Source of the DNA: Norana najaformis
Lineage: Eukaryota; Annelida; Clitellata; Crassiclitellata; Hormogastridae
NCBI GenBank assembly: GCA_964023275.1
Contig: OZ029920.1
Coordinates: 1,954,572-2,018,571 of the forward strand
Length of the DNA stretch: 64,000 nt
Direction of reading: 5' to 3'
The stretch's first letter is position 1; each line of letters begins with the position of its first letter. The notes beneath the pieces were generated by a model, which worked only from the letters and a program-made list of their open reading frames with translations, had not been told where the DNA came from and ran no database searches. The position numbers were made by a program, and so were the translations under genes. Shown here in pieces: positions 36,101 to 45,829 of this stretch.

Positions 36101-39100
36101 CGCTGTATAAGCACAAATAAATTCTAAATGAGGCTATGAATTTAGTGCTGAGTAAGCTGTAGGCTACGGAATAGTTATTTCGTTGAATCAGCAATATCTC
36201 AGCACGCGGCAAGATATGCTGATTTTACATTATAAGGATGTAGGCATTATATGAATCAGCAAGAATTATAATTAGCCATAAATAAAGCTTATTATGACAT
36301 TTTAGTTTTGTCAAAGACATCGTTTAAAGAGTGGACTGGGTTTTCTTTACAAAATCGACGATATCTGAGAAACTAGACCTGATGCACTCAATCCAATGAC
36401 ATTTTCTGAATCAGCGCCCAAAATTACCCCAAGAACAGGTCTAAAACCGAAGGCAACAAGAAAAAAAAATTTTTCTGTTGGCCAGTGTTATCGAAACTCA
36501 TCCTTCACCTGCTGCTTTAGGCTCATGACTGCTTCAAGAAGGACGGTCGATCGCCATCGCTTAGCAAGTTGGCGACCCTGTGTAGAGCGATAGAAGAAAG
36601 CGGATGCGAGCGCATCAAAACAGTACTAGCGCTGGCCATTGTATTTGCACGTGACAAACATGGCCAGACTGTAATTGCCCAGACACAGCGACGCTAATTG
36701 GGCCCCCAGCAGTGACAACAGATGGAGACTAATAGCCTAATGGGGGCCCAACAACTCGGCTGTCAAGGAAGCGCATCGTCTCCTCCAGTATCAGCTGAAC
36801 TTTGAACCTGTTGCTCATACAGACACACGGATGTTGCGGTTATTTGCATCACGTGCGAACCTCAACAGCTCCCGCAGTGACATTGAGCGCCAAATCACTG
36901 ATAACATTGATGTCACTAACTATTCATACAATACGACGATCAGGTCCACATGTTCCAGATCCAGGGACTGGAAGTCAGCTGGAAACATAACAGTGAAGGT
37001 GATCTCTTCTTCTCCTTGACGACCAGTTTGCCTATTCACGTTGTCCTGTCCTCTCAAAGCAATACAGCGATCAAACTCTTCAAAGTCGCCCTGCGCTTAA
37101 GTCCTTAAGAAGTCGTGGAAGATCTTGTCCAGGCTAAATTCTGCATCAGACGTCGACCTTCCTAGATCTTCCAACCTACACAGTGATGCCGAATCTCTTG
37201 ATATTTATTATTAAAGAATTAAAAGCTCGTATGCGAATGATAGATGAACACGGAGCACAGACTTTAGAAAAGAAATTGTCACATAGAGTAGCTGTATATG
37301 AAGTTGTGACTCTATTACTTTACTCTGTGTATCGTTACGTTACAAGCGTTGCTCTGCCACTCTACGTAATGCCTGTGCAACACTGATATTGCGACAGTTG
37401 TCTGGTCAATCATACGAACTCACCAACACTTCACCTCTTTCAGTTTCTGCGCAGGTCTTTCACTCAAGACTGAAAACACTTCTTTTCCAAAAATCTTATC
37501 CTGATTCTTCCTCTTCCTCTTATCTCTCTTCTCGCTTCAATTTCAAACAGCATCCACCGTAGCCGTCCGACTGTCTGAGTGCCTGACTCCTGGATCTTGA
37601 CCCTTTTGCCTATCGATTTTGTTTTGACTGAGCGCCTGTGAATAAGCTGGTTCCCGCGACTTAGCTTTCGTTGAGCGCTGTAGAAATCTCGAGATTACGA
37701 TTACGATGATATGGAGTCGTTGTTGTTGTTGTTGCTGTTGTTAGTTCTATCTGATAAAGAGTCGTCTGAATGGACTGGTGTTGGACATCGATGGTGCAAG
37801 CACTGCTCCAGGGGCAAAGGTCGTTCCGTGGAATCAACATGGAAACGACAACCAACTGTGGTACGACGATCCAGTCACTGGGACCATCCGATCCAAGTTC
37901 AACCACTTCTGTCTCGATGTCGAAGGTAATCTCTAATCCAAATCCAATAATCACAATTAAAATCTAATCTAATCTCTACAGAGACTTATGTAGGCCTAAC
38001 ACCTTCTTCATACATATTGGGTATGAATCGTGACACTTTCTTTGTATTGCTAATCCCCCTTGTCTTGGTATGTTTGCCTATTTGTTTGTCTGCTTATCAG
38101 TTTAGACATCTCTGTCTGCTCAGCCAGCAGCCTACCTGTACCGGTGCGTAAGATACAAGTATGCGGGCGCTCAATCTGCAAGCACAACCCGAGCGCAGGG
38201 GGGCGGGGACAGCTCAACCACGGCAGAGCTCTGATTGGCATTCCATTCATTTTCAGAATTAAGCACAACTGGGCCCAGGGTTTTTCCGTCTCGTGAAATG
38301 CTCTCTCGGTGTCTGAAAGGACCCTTTGTTCAGTGTGTGTTCTATTCAAATTGACCCTCCTCTTATTCACATTGCTATTCCGATCAACCTGCGATCAGGT
38401 GTTGCGAAGCTGACGCAGTCTACGACCGATGTACTTTGTCCTCTGCGAGCCATTAAGCTACTTGCCAACTGCTCTGCATAGCGATCAGAATGAGACAAAT
38501 GCACCGCTGTGACTAAGTGCGTTCAGCTCCTGATAGTCTGCACCACAGTGTACACCTTATAGGCCTTTGCATGCACAACCTTTGACCTGCAGGAGTTACC
38601 TGTGCTGCGTATAAACAAAGACCGGCCGAGTGGTACAATGGGCTGAGATCTAAAGCACTGATTCGACTGATAAGTTCGGTTCAAGTGCCCGACAAATTCA
38701 TCCGATGTCAGAAGGGGTTGCGCCTCCTCGTTGAAACATGGCATCTTAAAGTTTATTATCTGTTTTTTTGCTATACATATTATATGCAAAGTTCTAGGAG
38801 GCAACTGTTCCCACCATCGACCCTCTGTCAGCCCTTCCTTCCTCCCTCCATTCCTCCTTCCCACAATTCCTCCCTTCCTTCTCTCATGTGCTCCTGTAAA
38901 CATGCGCCTAGCTCAATCGGTTACTGCAAGTGATCTGATGGACACTTGGATGTATGTCTACGTGTTGCTCTGCAGGAGATCAGTTGGTTGTGAAGCCGTA
39001 TCAGCCGGGAGACGAGAATCAACAATGGCATCGCTTTCATAAGCAGATCAGAAGCCGAATCCATCGCCACCGAGTCCTTGACATCTTCTGTAAGAAACAA

Positions 39101-39104
39101 GCAA

Positions 39105-39143
<39 letters not shown>

Positions 39144-41130
39144 TGGTTGTGAAGCCACGATGAAGCATCATCGTCATTTTCACCATCATCGTCATTATCA
39201 TCATCGTAGTCGACGTTAAGAATGGATAATATAATAATCCTCACAGCATATGCAGCTTAGTGCTGGCTTCTAGCGATCATTCAATGATGCTGATCGCCGA
39301 ATCTACACATCACAGATATATAGGTTCAGATACGAAACGACGACTGACTCTAGTCCCAGATGAGTAAAAGTCATCCTCTTAGCGCGATACGTGAACTTCT
39401 CTGCTACCAAACGAAGTTATGACTTGGAGGTGAAAGTCCTGCGATGCAATGGCGCCGTGTCATTCAGGACTTTCTTCTTTTCTTTTAGCAGAACGAGGAC
39501 AGTCTGCCGTCCACGTACTTACCTACTTGGTCCACTAGGAAACACTACCCTTGTTGATTCTGGTCTGAAGAGGTTGACCGATGTCATGATTTTGTGTTGC
39601 AGCCAACAACAGAAGCCCTGGAGCTCATGTCGGATCCTATGACTTCAACGGAGGAGACAATCAACTCTGGGACTTTGAATTCATCGGACCCAAGTACGTT
39701 CTGTTATTATTACCAATGACAGATCATTTTCTCTTTCTTTTTTTCTTTCTCTCTCTCCCTTTCTTTCTTTCTCTCTCTCTTCCTGTCTCTCTCTCACTCT
39801 GTCTCACTCTCTATATGCGTACGTGGATCTATCTTATCACTTTGAGCCTTTAAATTATTATTGATCTAGCGAGCTATAACTGACTGAAGGTCAAATCAAT
39901 TCATTTTTCGATTCTTCAGCTTTAGTCTACAATACGAAAAATTTTCAAAGTTATGATGTGAAATTCTTTGAACTGCACAGTAACTGCTGCCTGCATTTCT
40001 TGGTTGATACATTCATCTTTCTTAAATTTTAGCTGTGGATCACATATTTTCTTATGCTTTTTAAAATGTTTTTTAGCTTCGAAATCTTATGTTTTCATTC
40101 AGCGCATTCTCTGCAAGGCGCGCGTGGCATTTGCAGTCTGGAGCCCATTATCTTTAGACGAATTTCATTCAGTTGTGTGAATAATTATGCATGTTTGGAT
40201 TGATGTTTTGCTCATTCGTGTGATAAATATAGGCGCAGGTTCTACATCTTGAGTGAGCTGAACGACAAGGTGGTCGACATAAAGGGTGCAAACTCGGAGT
40301 CGGGCACAAAGATCGTGATGTGGGGCAGACACGGCGATCCACAGAAGAACCAGCTGTGGTACCTCGGTCACGAGGGATGCATTCGTTCTGCCCTCAACCA
40401 CATGGTCTTCGAAAACTCAGGTTGCTGTCATTATCCACGCTCTTTCCATCAGAGTAATTGCGACGGATGTCGTGGGTGCTGCGTGAAGGCTTATTAGCCG
40501 TGACAGCTAGTGCATGCGAGGGCGTGATGTCATAGCTATGTCTGAGTTTCAAATCTGAGTTTTGACTATAAAAAGACAAGCAATCTTAACTATGTTCTAA
40601 ATCTAATCTAATGACTTCTATAGCGCCGTTTTAATAATACCCAAGGAATCGATCGATGGTCGCTTCAAGTGAAATCGCATCAATATCTTAAAAATTTAAG
40701 ACAGAATCTGTTAAGTGTTAAAACTTGGACCCATCCATCTCTTCATTCCTTTCTCTAAAGCGATTTAAACTTCGTCTGATCACCTGTCCACTTAAAACTT
40801 ATCTCTTCCGGTCTATTTTTGGTTCTCAATGTGTCCTCTTCCCCGGCTTCCGTCTCTACTTCTTCTGAACTTTGTAAGGACGACATCATCCAAGTACACT
40901 TGTATTGACACATTCTGTCGTCTGATTTGGCAGAGGAGGGTGATAAGCTGAAGATGAAGCCGTTTTCGGATGACCCGAGAGGTCACTGGACCTTCGACGG
41001 AAAGAAGATTGTGAACGGCGTCGGCGAATGTCTCGACATCAAAGCAGGGAAGACAGATGACGGCGCCTCCCTCATCTCCTACCCCTACAAAGGATCCGCC
41101 AACCAACACTGGCGCATTCAATTCGTCTAA
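33173..41130 (+). CDS. Double beta-trefoil (ricin-B/QxW) lectin-like protein, gene 1
   Basis: Coding exons: 33173-33181, 37745-37925, 38976-39089, 39603-39693, 40233-40420, 40934-41130; 259 residues. A non-coding exon ending at 32570 and a short exon starting at 33151 carry the 5' UTR and the M-A-G start. The protein is built of six repeats: Q40xW42, Q79xW81, Q122xW124, Q172xW174, a degenerate GHW (211-213) and Q252xW254, with VLDI/CLDV/CLDI strands between them. That makes two beta-trefoil domains, residues ~4-130 and ~132-259. There is no signal peptide or membrane segment, so it is probably cytosolic. The fold usually binds sugars, but no ligand can be assigned; there is no toxin catalytic chain. 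Intron 1 holds CACTA copy 2, and intron 5 holds a LINE tail. Gene 2 at 52408-57451 is its paralogue. A poly(A) signal ATTAAA lies near 41284. Confidence 0.88.
33490..33800 (+). repeat. GA-rich low-complexity tract in lectin intron 1
   Basis: A purine-rich strand of about 310 bases (GAAGAAAAGAAGAGG-like). It yields Lys/Glu/Arg-rich frames on the plus strand and poly-Ser/Phe frames on the minus strand that are not genes. Confidence 0.85.
33881..36487 (-). mobile_element. CACTA-like DNA transposon, copy 2 (intact transposase gene)
   Basis: Both ends are CACTGGCCAACA in inverted orientation (33881 rightward and 36487 leftward), with a further subterminal TTGTTGCCT shared by both ends. The flanking 3-bp direct repeat is TTA (33878-33880 and 36488-36490). 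The element is 2607 bp and carries one intact minus-strand gene. It sits in intron 1 of lectin gene 1. Confidence 0.85.
34197..35900 (-). CDS. CACTA-like element transposase candidate, 567 residues, intact
   Basis: Single-exon gene. The N-terminus has paired cysteines (C16, C19, C60, C63, then C96, C99) that could form a DNA-binding zinc module. An acidic linker (~140-175) follows. The rest suggests an RNase H-like DDE core: a hydrophobic strand ending in D264 (RLFIDSS), a second ending in D318 (VICVDLK), then C337xxC340 and LPPLHIKLGL (~382-391), and an acidic residue in EEQGERFHQD (E516) as a third catalytic candidate. This order is inferred, not proven. The frame is open and both transposon ends are intact, so this copy may be or have recently been autonomous. 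The paralogue at 27373-29069 has the same length but one frameshift. The family is widespread as uncharacterised intronless proteins in invertebrates; a domesticated role is an alternative. Confidence 0.85.
   Translation of the reverse strand: MATSRRSCINHPDIFCYICGEYTLKANRKPISEFVKRAYVGYFGVKLGDQDKQWAPHTVCKTCIEQLRHWTTGKRSCLKFGVPMVWREQINHFDDCYFCMVNIIGINRNNRHKLSYPDIPSARRPVPHSDIVPVPPFRELPQLSDDDTCMSNIGQDDESEESGGSDSDFQSTSHSERFDQKELSDLIRDLNLSKESSELLASRLKEKNALQPGTKITIYRNREKDLLPFFTEDNNLVFCNDISNLLKKIGLSDYSPDEWRLFIDSSKRSLKCVLLNNGNKFGSIPIGHSTRMKEEYNAISLVLEKIKYKEHQWVICVDLKMVNFLLGQQSGYTKYPCFLCLWDSRAKHEHWTRKDWPSRKDMVVGAQNVIKESSVARDRIILPPLHIKLGLMKQFVRALNKEGSCFEYIVHKLPGITMEKLKAGIFDGPQIRQLMNDPLFIPSMNEIESCSWSSFVLVTKNFLGNKKADNYTQLVEDMLLHFNKLGCNMSIKVHYLHSHLDRFPENLGDFSEEQGERFHQDIKTMENRYQGRWDAHMMADYCWNIMRDCSGRCHTRKSYKRSFFGVE
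36491..37448. other. Intronic DNA of lectin gene 1 without recognised features
   Basis: Between CACTA copy 2 and the LINE tail. A broken stretch around 36780-37015 can be read as peptide (LNFEPVAHTDTRMLRLFASR) but has no start, splice sites or recognisable family. It may be a decayed gene fragment. Confidence 0.35.
37449..37705 (+). mobile_element. LINE 3'-end fragment just upstream of lectin exon 3
   Basis: Member of the dispersed tail family (GGTCTTTCACTCAAGACTGA, CATCCACCGTAGCCGTCC, CCTATCGATTTTGTTTTGAC, GCGCCTGTGAATAAGCTGG). It ends in GATTACGATTACGAT microsatellite, about 40 bases before the splice acceptor at 37744. Confidence 0.7.
38622..38698 (+). mobile_element. tRNA-like SINE head (candidate)
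   Basis: GGCCGAGTGGTACAATGGGC resembles a pol III A box, and GGTTCAAGTGC about 45 bases later resembles a B box. No convincing cloverleaf was drawn, so it is more likely a SINE head than a working tRNA gene. Lies in lectin gene 1 intron 2. Confidence 0.35.
39106..39143. repeat. (CAT)n microsatellite after lectin exon 4
   Basis: About 12 CAT repeats follow the donor at 39090. They give a spurious poly-His frame. Confidence 0.9.
40600..40870 (+). mobile_element. LINE C-terminal fragment with TATAGCGCC motif, in lectin intron
   Basis: ACTTCTATAGCGCCGTTTTA opens the stretch. It is followed by a broken frame reading FKRFKLRLITCPLKTYLFRS, the common end of CR1/L2-type LINE proteins. Similar ACTTCTATAGC(G/A)CC fragments occur near 937, 52628 and 56908. 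Confidence 0.5.
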
Positions 41131-42034
41131 CACTCTACCGTCAATAGCCGTCAATGGTTCCAACGCGCATCGCTGCAGGACAAACTGCGTTGATGGAAGA
41201 CCACAAGAACATAGATTGCGGCTGTTTAAAGTTACACGCATGGTTCTCTATATATAACCCAGAAGAAAGGAACGTCTTTGTCTATTAAAGGTCATTTTAT
41301 AGCGCTTTTAAAATCAACCTAATCAGCAGCAAAAATGCAAAACCCATCGAATAATATTGAACATAATTCATTTTAGTTACTTAGATTGCGTTTGGTTAGT
41401 TAAGGCAAATAATTCCTACGTAACGTAAAAGACGAGAAAATTAGATGACGATATAATAATTTTCCTTTAACGGGACCACAATTTGGGATATTCAAGTTAA
41501 AGCAGCAACATTTGACGACGATTCTCTGCTTCTGTTTTCGCTGCCACTGCTACACAGTTGTTGATTAGCTCGGCTTTTCATTTGCTCAATAAACGGTCTT
41601 TCTCGATTTATTAAATGTGATAAATATCATCAATAGCAAATGTCTTTCTTGTTGTCTTTCTGTTCTAATGAGACGTAACTGAGAACGAGCGACTGTTGAC
41701 CTAAACTTAGTCGGCGAATAAGTTAGGCCTAAGTTGCTTTAATTAGGAGTAAAGTTGTGTTGTTGTCGCTCACAAACCATGACTCGTCGAGACTGAAGTC
41801 TAAAAGATGTACGGATTTTACGTGGACATTGCACCGGTAGACAAACACAGACTTTTGTGCTAAAAGTGCGCTAGAGCCGCACTATTATAGTGCTAGTCAA
41901 CATCACAAAGTGCCTTCGAAAGGACGCATGATTTGGTTGGGTCTTACATATTTGAATACATGAAAAAGAAGGTCAGATATATAACATATACGAATGTTTG
42001 CATAAAACACAAATAGAAAAACATATTAAGCATG
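41131..42034. other. Lectin gene 1 3' flank
   Basis: Contains ATTAAA near 41284 and AATAAA near 41588 as possible poly(A) signals. Another TATAGCGC repeat scrap lies near 41292. No exon was seen before the LTR element. Confidence 0.5.
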
Positions 42035-42039
42035 GCCCC

Positions 42040-43753
42040 TGTGCCGTCCAGGTCTTCACCTCCTCCTACAGCTCCTGCTCCTTTATCGGCTGAGGGATCG
42101 CAAGGCCGTGGGGTAATTTGCCCTCTGCGGGAACCTGGGGTCGTGACCCGTTCATTGGGGCAAGGTTTTCTCGTGCGCCTGGTCTTTGTACTATAAACTA
42201 CCGGAGTCCGACCGCGAAGCCTTTTACTTCGTCGTCGGTCGGGGGACTCCCTTTTTACATCAGGACCATGGGGGCCCTGAGCGGATGGCCAATCCGACTC
42301 TTCTGTCCAGGCTATGTCCACGGCTCCCGGGCTGGGAGCAGCTCCCTGTCCTAGAGAGCCAGGGTTCGTTATATCTTCTGGACGATATATGCTAGCTGGA
42401 ACCTCCCCTGATTCCTTCGGCCGCGCAATAACCTCGGGAGATCCTTCCAGGCGCTCTATAAATCTCTCCAACAGGGCCTCACCAAGCATATGAAATTCCC
42501 TTAACATTTCCTCCCTTAAACTACTTAACATCGGAGTTAGTAAGGGGGTTGTTTCGTTCATACTTACTGGTAGGTCTTGTTCTGTGTCTACTTGTAGATC
42601 CATACTTACACAAATATTGATAATGTACGGATTTGTTTTAACTATTTATTGCAAAACAACCAACTACGCCACCTGGCGAACAGAAACGATATACAAGAAC
42701 GTAATCTTATACTATACAGAACTTAAATGCTCTTTATCTATAAATCTACTCTACCTTCTGAGACACGTGCAAACCTGGAGCATCATAAATTCCCTCTTTT
42801 GGATTTTTAATGCCCGTCTTAATGCATTTCTAACCCCATGGAAGTTTCCCCACCTCGGAACTTATCCGGTTCGCAATCATAAAGAGAACAGCCGCTCAAC
42901 TCACCCAATAGGACAGCGCTGTAGGCTCACAACACGACGACGATCAAGCAGCGAATACGAGTCGTGGTCTCGACACAACACCGCGAAGACGACGGCTCTT
43001 CCCGACAGCCAATCCGACTAATGCTCCTCGCCTCCGCACACAACCGCTGAGGCTTAAACCCGGTCGTTCCAAACGACGAACAGCTTTCCCGAAGACTATC
43101 CGGCAATCCAATTGCCTCTAAGCGACTATGACTATCAATCGCTAGACGTTGGCCGATCAAACGTGCGATTTCCACAGGAACAACGAATCCAGCAATCCAC
43201 GTGTTTACGATCCCACACGTCCAGTAGTCATCAGTCGAATCGAATCCGACGAACAGATTTCCCGAAGAGCTATTAAACCAGCAATCCAATTGCCTCTAAG
43301 CGACTATGACTATCAATCGCTAGACGTTGGCCGATCAAACATGCGATTTCCAGAGGAATAACTAGTCCGGAAATCCACGTATCTCCGACCCCACACGTCC
43401 AGTAGTCATCAGTCGAATAGCTCTTCCTTCCCCTTTTTGCGCGTCAAACTGCGCGGTATTTATAGGAACGTTTCTCGGTCAACTGCGCAATATGACGCCT
43501 AGAAAGTTTATCCTTTTGACCGTCAAATATTCCCCTGGCGCCGTACCATCTGTAAAAATTAAATTGCGCATTTATGCGGAAAGACGTGATCTTTGGTCCA
43601 TCTGCGCCTGTACGTATTAACCTCCACGCCAAGGCAGGAAGACGTGATCTTTGGTCCATTCACGCCTGTACTCATCAACCTGCCGTCAGTTTCTCGCTTC
43701 CACTGGTGGATACATTTATGTAGCGCTCGGGTAACGAACGCTGGTTCGTTACA
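42040..43753 (-). repeat. 3' LTR
   Basis: Direct repeat partner of 48048-49761 (offset 6008). Its TATAAATA lies at 43464-43457, its AATAAA at 42650-42645. It also contains a copy of the first 188 gag codons (42603-42040), which then read into flanking host DNA. An internal imperfect repeat of about 170 bp occurs at roughly 43093-43345. Confidence 0.95.
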
Positions 43754-43767
43754 CTACCCCCTCCCCA
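43754..43767 (-). other. Polypurine tract of the LTR element
   Basis: The minus strand reads TGGGGAGGGGGTAG directly before the 3' LTR start TGTAACG. This is the expected position for plus-strand DNA priming. Confidence 0.85.
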
Positions 43768-44269
43768 GTAAAAATTTCGAAAACTCATTTGAGAAATTTT
43801 GAGTCCCCATGCTCCAGGTTAGGGTTACACAAAATACAAGTAACAACACAAGTATTTTTCACACATATGCGATCCTAAAGTACTTCTTCCCTTACTTCTC
43901 AAGGCAACATCAAACAGTTATAATATTTCTCGAAGGTCCATCCTAGGGTCCAATTGGGACATCAGGCACACAGCGGATGACAACCAATTAACCATAACCT
44001 TCCACAGGGCTCAATATCCGTGAGGCAAAGGAACTGACCTCTTCGCCCACGATACACCCTACATTAAAACCTTATTCTGCTGAAGTTGCCCCTAAACGCA
44101 TAATCTTTCTCTAATCTTCCTTCGATTCAGTCTCTCAACCGTATCAGTCCTGACATATGAGGTAGTGTAGACATCTAAGCAACACAGTACAATATCTAAC
44201 TAAGAAGCTGCTTATCTATGAACTATGAACCGTTTAACAGCTTAACTCACCGGGAAAAACTAAACTTTC

Positions 44270-44525
44270 ATCAAAAACAAACCTAAAGTAATTGCACTTG
44301 CAAAAGTCGTCAAATATTCCGCCATTACGCGGATTAAAACCACAATCTATAAAATGAATCATCCATCAAAATCAAACCAAAAATACTGCCATTGCATAAG
44401 TCCAAAATCACCGCAATTAAGCGGAATGAAACACCATCTATAAAATAAATCATTCATCAAAATCAAACCGAAACTATTGCCATTGCATAAGTCCAAAATC
44501 ACCGCAATTAAGCGGAATGAAACCC
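44270..44525. repeat. About 91-bp tandem repeat, three imperfect copies
   Basis: The block ATTGCATAAGTCCAAAATCA followed by CCGCAATTAAGCGGAATGAA recurs at 44391 and 44482, with an older copy from about 44297. It is in the untranslated region between the element's last ORF and its PPT. Each unit contains a CCGC...GCGG hairpin. Confidence 0.8.
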
Positions 44526-44640
44526 TTTTACACAGGTCCCACTCCGATTACTCTTGAGACAACTCCTCCTCGCGAGGCCCCCACCAACCGTTAGAAATCT
44601 TCTTATTAATCCCTTGGACAATCAGCCCCTAAGGCGCTAT

Positions 44641-45639
44641 CTAATTGCAGCAGCTGGGAAATAAAATGGACCAGGACCAGAACGCATCTTTAATGACAAA
44701 GAGCGTGGCCACGATGACGTCCACGCTCCATGGATCTTCAAGGATGTATCCGTACACTTCTCCTAAGCTATCAAGGAAGACTGCTTCAGAGCTAGCAGTC
44801 TCTTGTGCCAGGAACTTAGAAGTGATAAGCGAGGCAAGGGCCCACAGCCCGAATGACCACAAGGATCCCGAAGCCCACGGACTCAATACCCGATGCATTT
44901 CCCCTTCCCTCAGCGTGACATGACTATGCCTCTTTTCTTTTACAGCCCAGTCCAGAAGTACCTCCCGTGCTCCGGGGGTGCTGGCCAGGGTCTGAACCGT
45001 AGCTAGAACTACGGGAACAATCTCAGGTCTCTCCGCAGTTAACGAGGAGGTTCTCATTAAGGCCTCCAGATCCCCTTGTGTAACTCCCACATGTCCCTTA
45101 CAGAAAAGAAACTTGAGTGCAAGCCAAGCCACTCCGCCATAGATAACTCTGCAAGAAGACACTTCAGGACGACGAACCCTACCGTATCCGGTGGATGGAG
45201 GATTGGTTGGTTGGCTTGCCGTATGGAAAGCTTCAGACTCTTCTTCCAGGGAAATCGGCGAACAGGGAGGAGCTCTCGACGTAGGAGGCGGTGCGGAAGA
45301 TTTACCACCAACCCGACGTGTGACTCGACGACGGGGAGCAGGCGAAGTTGGCATGACTCCTTCACTCGACGTGGGGGAGACATTTCCTTCGGTGCAGAGC
45401 AGCGTGCTTAAGTTCATGTGATCCGCGGGTGGCTCTGGAGTATTGAGGTCCGTCCGCGGGCTGTCTCTCAGTAGCTCCATTAACATCGAAGTTTGCGGTT
45501 CTCCGCCTAATTCCATGCGAGTTCCGGCTGAAAAGTACAACACCCCATATATCGTAATTTGTTCCGCAGCACACCCGCTCAAAGCCGATACCTGGCCGGC
45601 TTGACAATAGTTGTATGCGGTAATCCATCTCGAACACAA
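44641..45639 (-). CDS. Unassigned ORF of the LTR element with three hydrophobic segments
   Basis: 332 residues from the first Met (Met42 is an alternative start). It lies downstream of the integrase scrap and overlaps it in another frame, in the place where some retroelements carry env or accessory genes. Residues ~50-160 are Ser/Pro/Arg-rich. Hydrophobic segments at ~165-184, 258-277 and 306-328 could cross a membrane. The C-terminus ends with paired cysteines. No signal peptide, furin-like site or fusion-peptide pattern was recognised, so an envelope assignment is not supported. The ORF being open in a young but pol-deleted copy suggests it was intact when the element moved. Confidence 0.6.
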   Translation of the reverse strand: MCSRWITAYNYCQAGQVSALSGCAAEQITIYGVLYFSAGTRMELGGEPQTSMLMELLRDSPRTDLNTPEPPADHMNLSTLLCTEGNVSPTSSEGVMPTSPAPRRRVTRRVGGKSSAPPPTSRAPPCSPISLEEESEAFHTASQPTNPPSTGYGRVRRPEVSSCRVIYGGVAWLALKFLFCKGHVGVTQGDLEALMRTSSLTAERPEIVPVVLATVQTLASTPGAREVLLDWAVKEKRHSHVTLREGEMHRVLSPWASGSLWSFGLWALASLITSKFLAQETASSEAVFLDSLGEVYGYILEDPWSVDVIVATLFVIKDAFWSWSILFPSCCN

Positions 45640-45679
45640 AAGTATTGTGGTCGAGATTGGCTAGGTTTCTAAACATTAC

Positions 45680-45829
45680 ATCTCCCAAAACTAAATCGAT
45701 CGGCATTGTGATGTCCCTCCCTAGGAAAAGACGATTGGGCGAAAACCCGGTCCCCTCATGTTCAGTGGCCCGATAGGCCGCCATTACGGCTGGCAGATGG
45801 GTGTCCCGATCGCACTGTTTCAGACTGGT
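45680..45829 (-). pseudogene. Integrase C-terminal scrap fused after gag (pol deletion junction)
   Basis: The minus strand encodes DRDTHLPAVMAAYRATEHEG, then GFSPNRLFLGRD and PIDLVLGD. This is the conserved end of the Ty3/Gypsy integrase core. It is in a different frame from gag and starts about 45 bases after the gag zinc knuckle. Protease, reverse transcriptase, RNase H and the integrase catalytic triad are absent. Confidence 0.85.

Noticed and set aside
38622..38698. Functional tRNA gene
   Set aside because: A- and B-box-like blocks exist, but no convincing cloverleaf or terminator was found; kept only as a low-confidence SINE head.
38954..39163. Histidine-rich ORF
   Set aside because: Poly-His comes from a (CAT)n microsatellite in an intron; only 38976-39089 is coding, in another frame.
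42584..43289. ORFs of 145 and 120 aa inside each LTR
   Set aside because: They are identical in both LTRs because the LTRs are identical, show no family resemblance, and overlap promoter/R sequence; no independent support.
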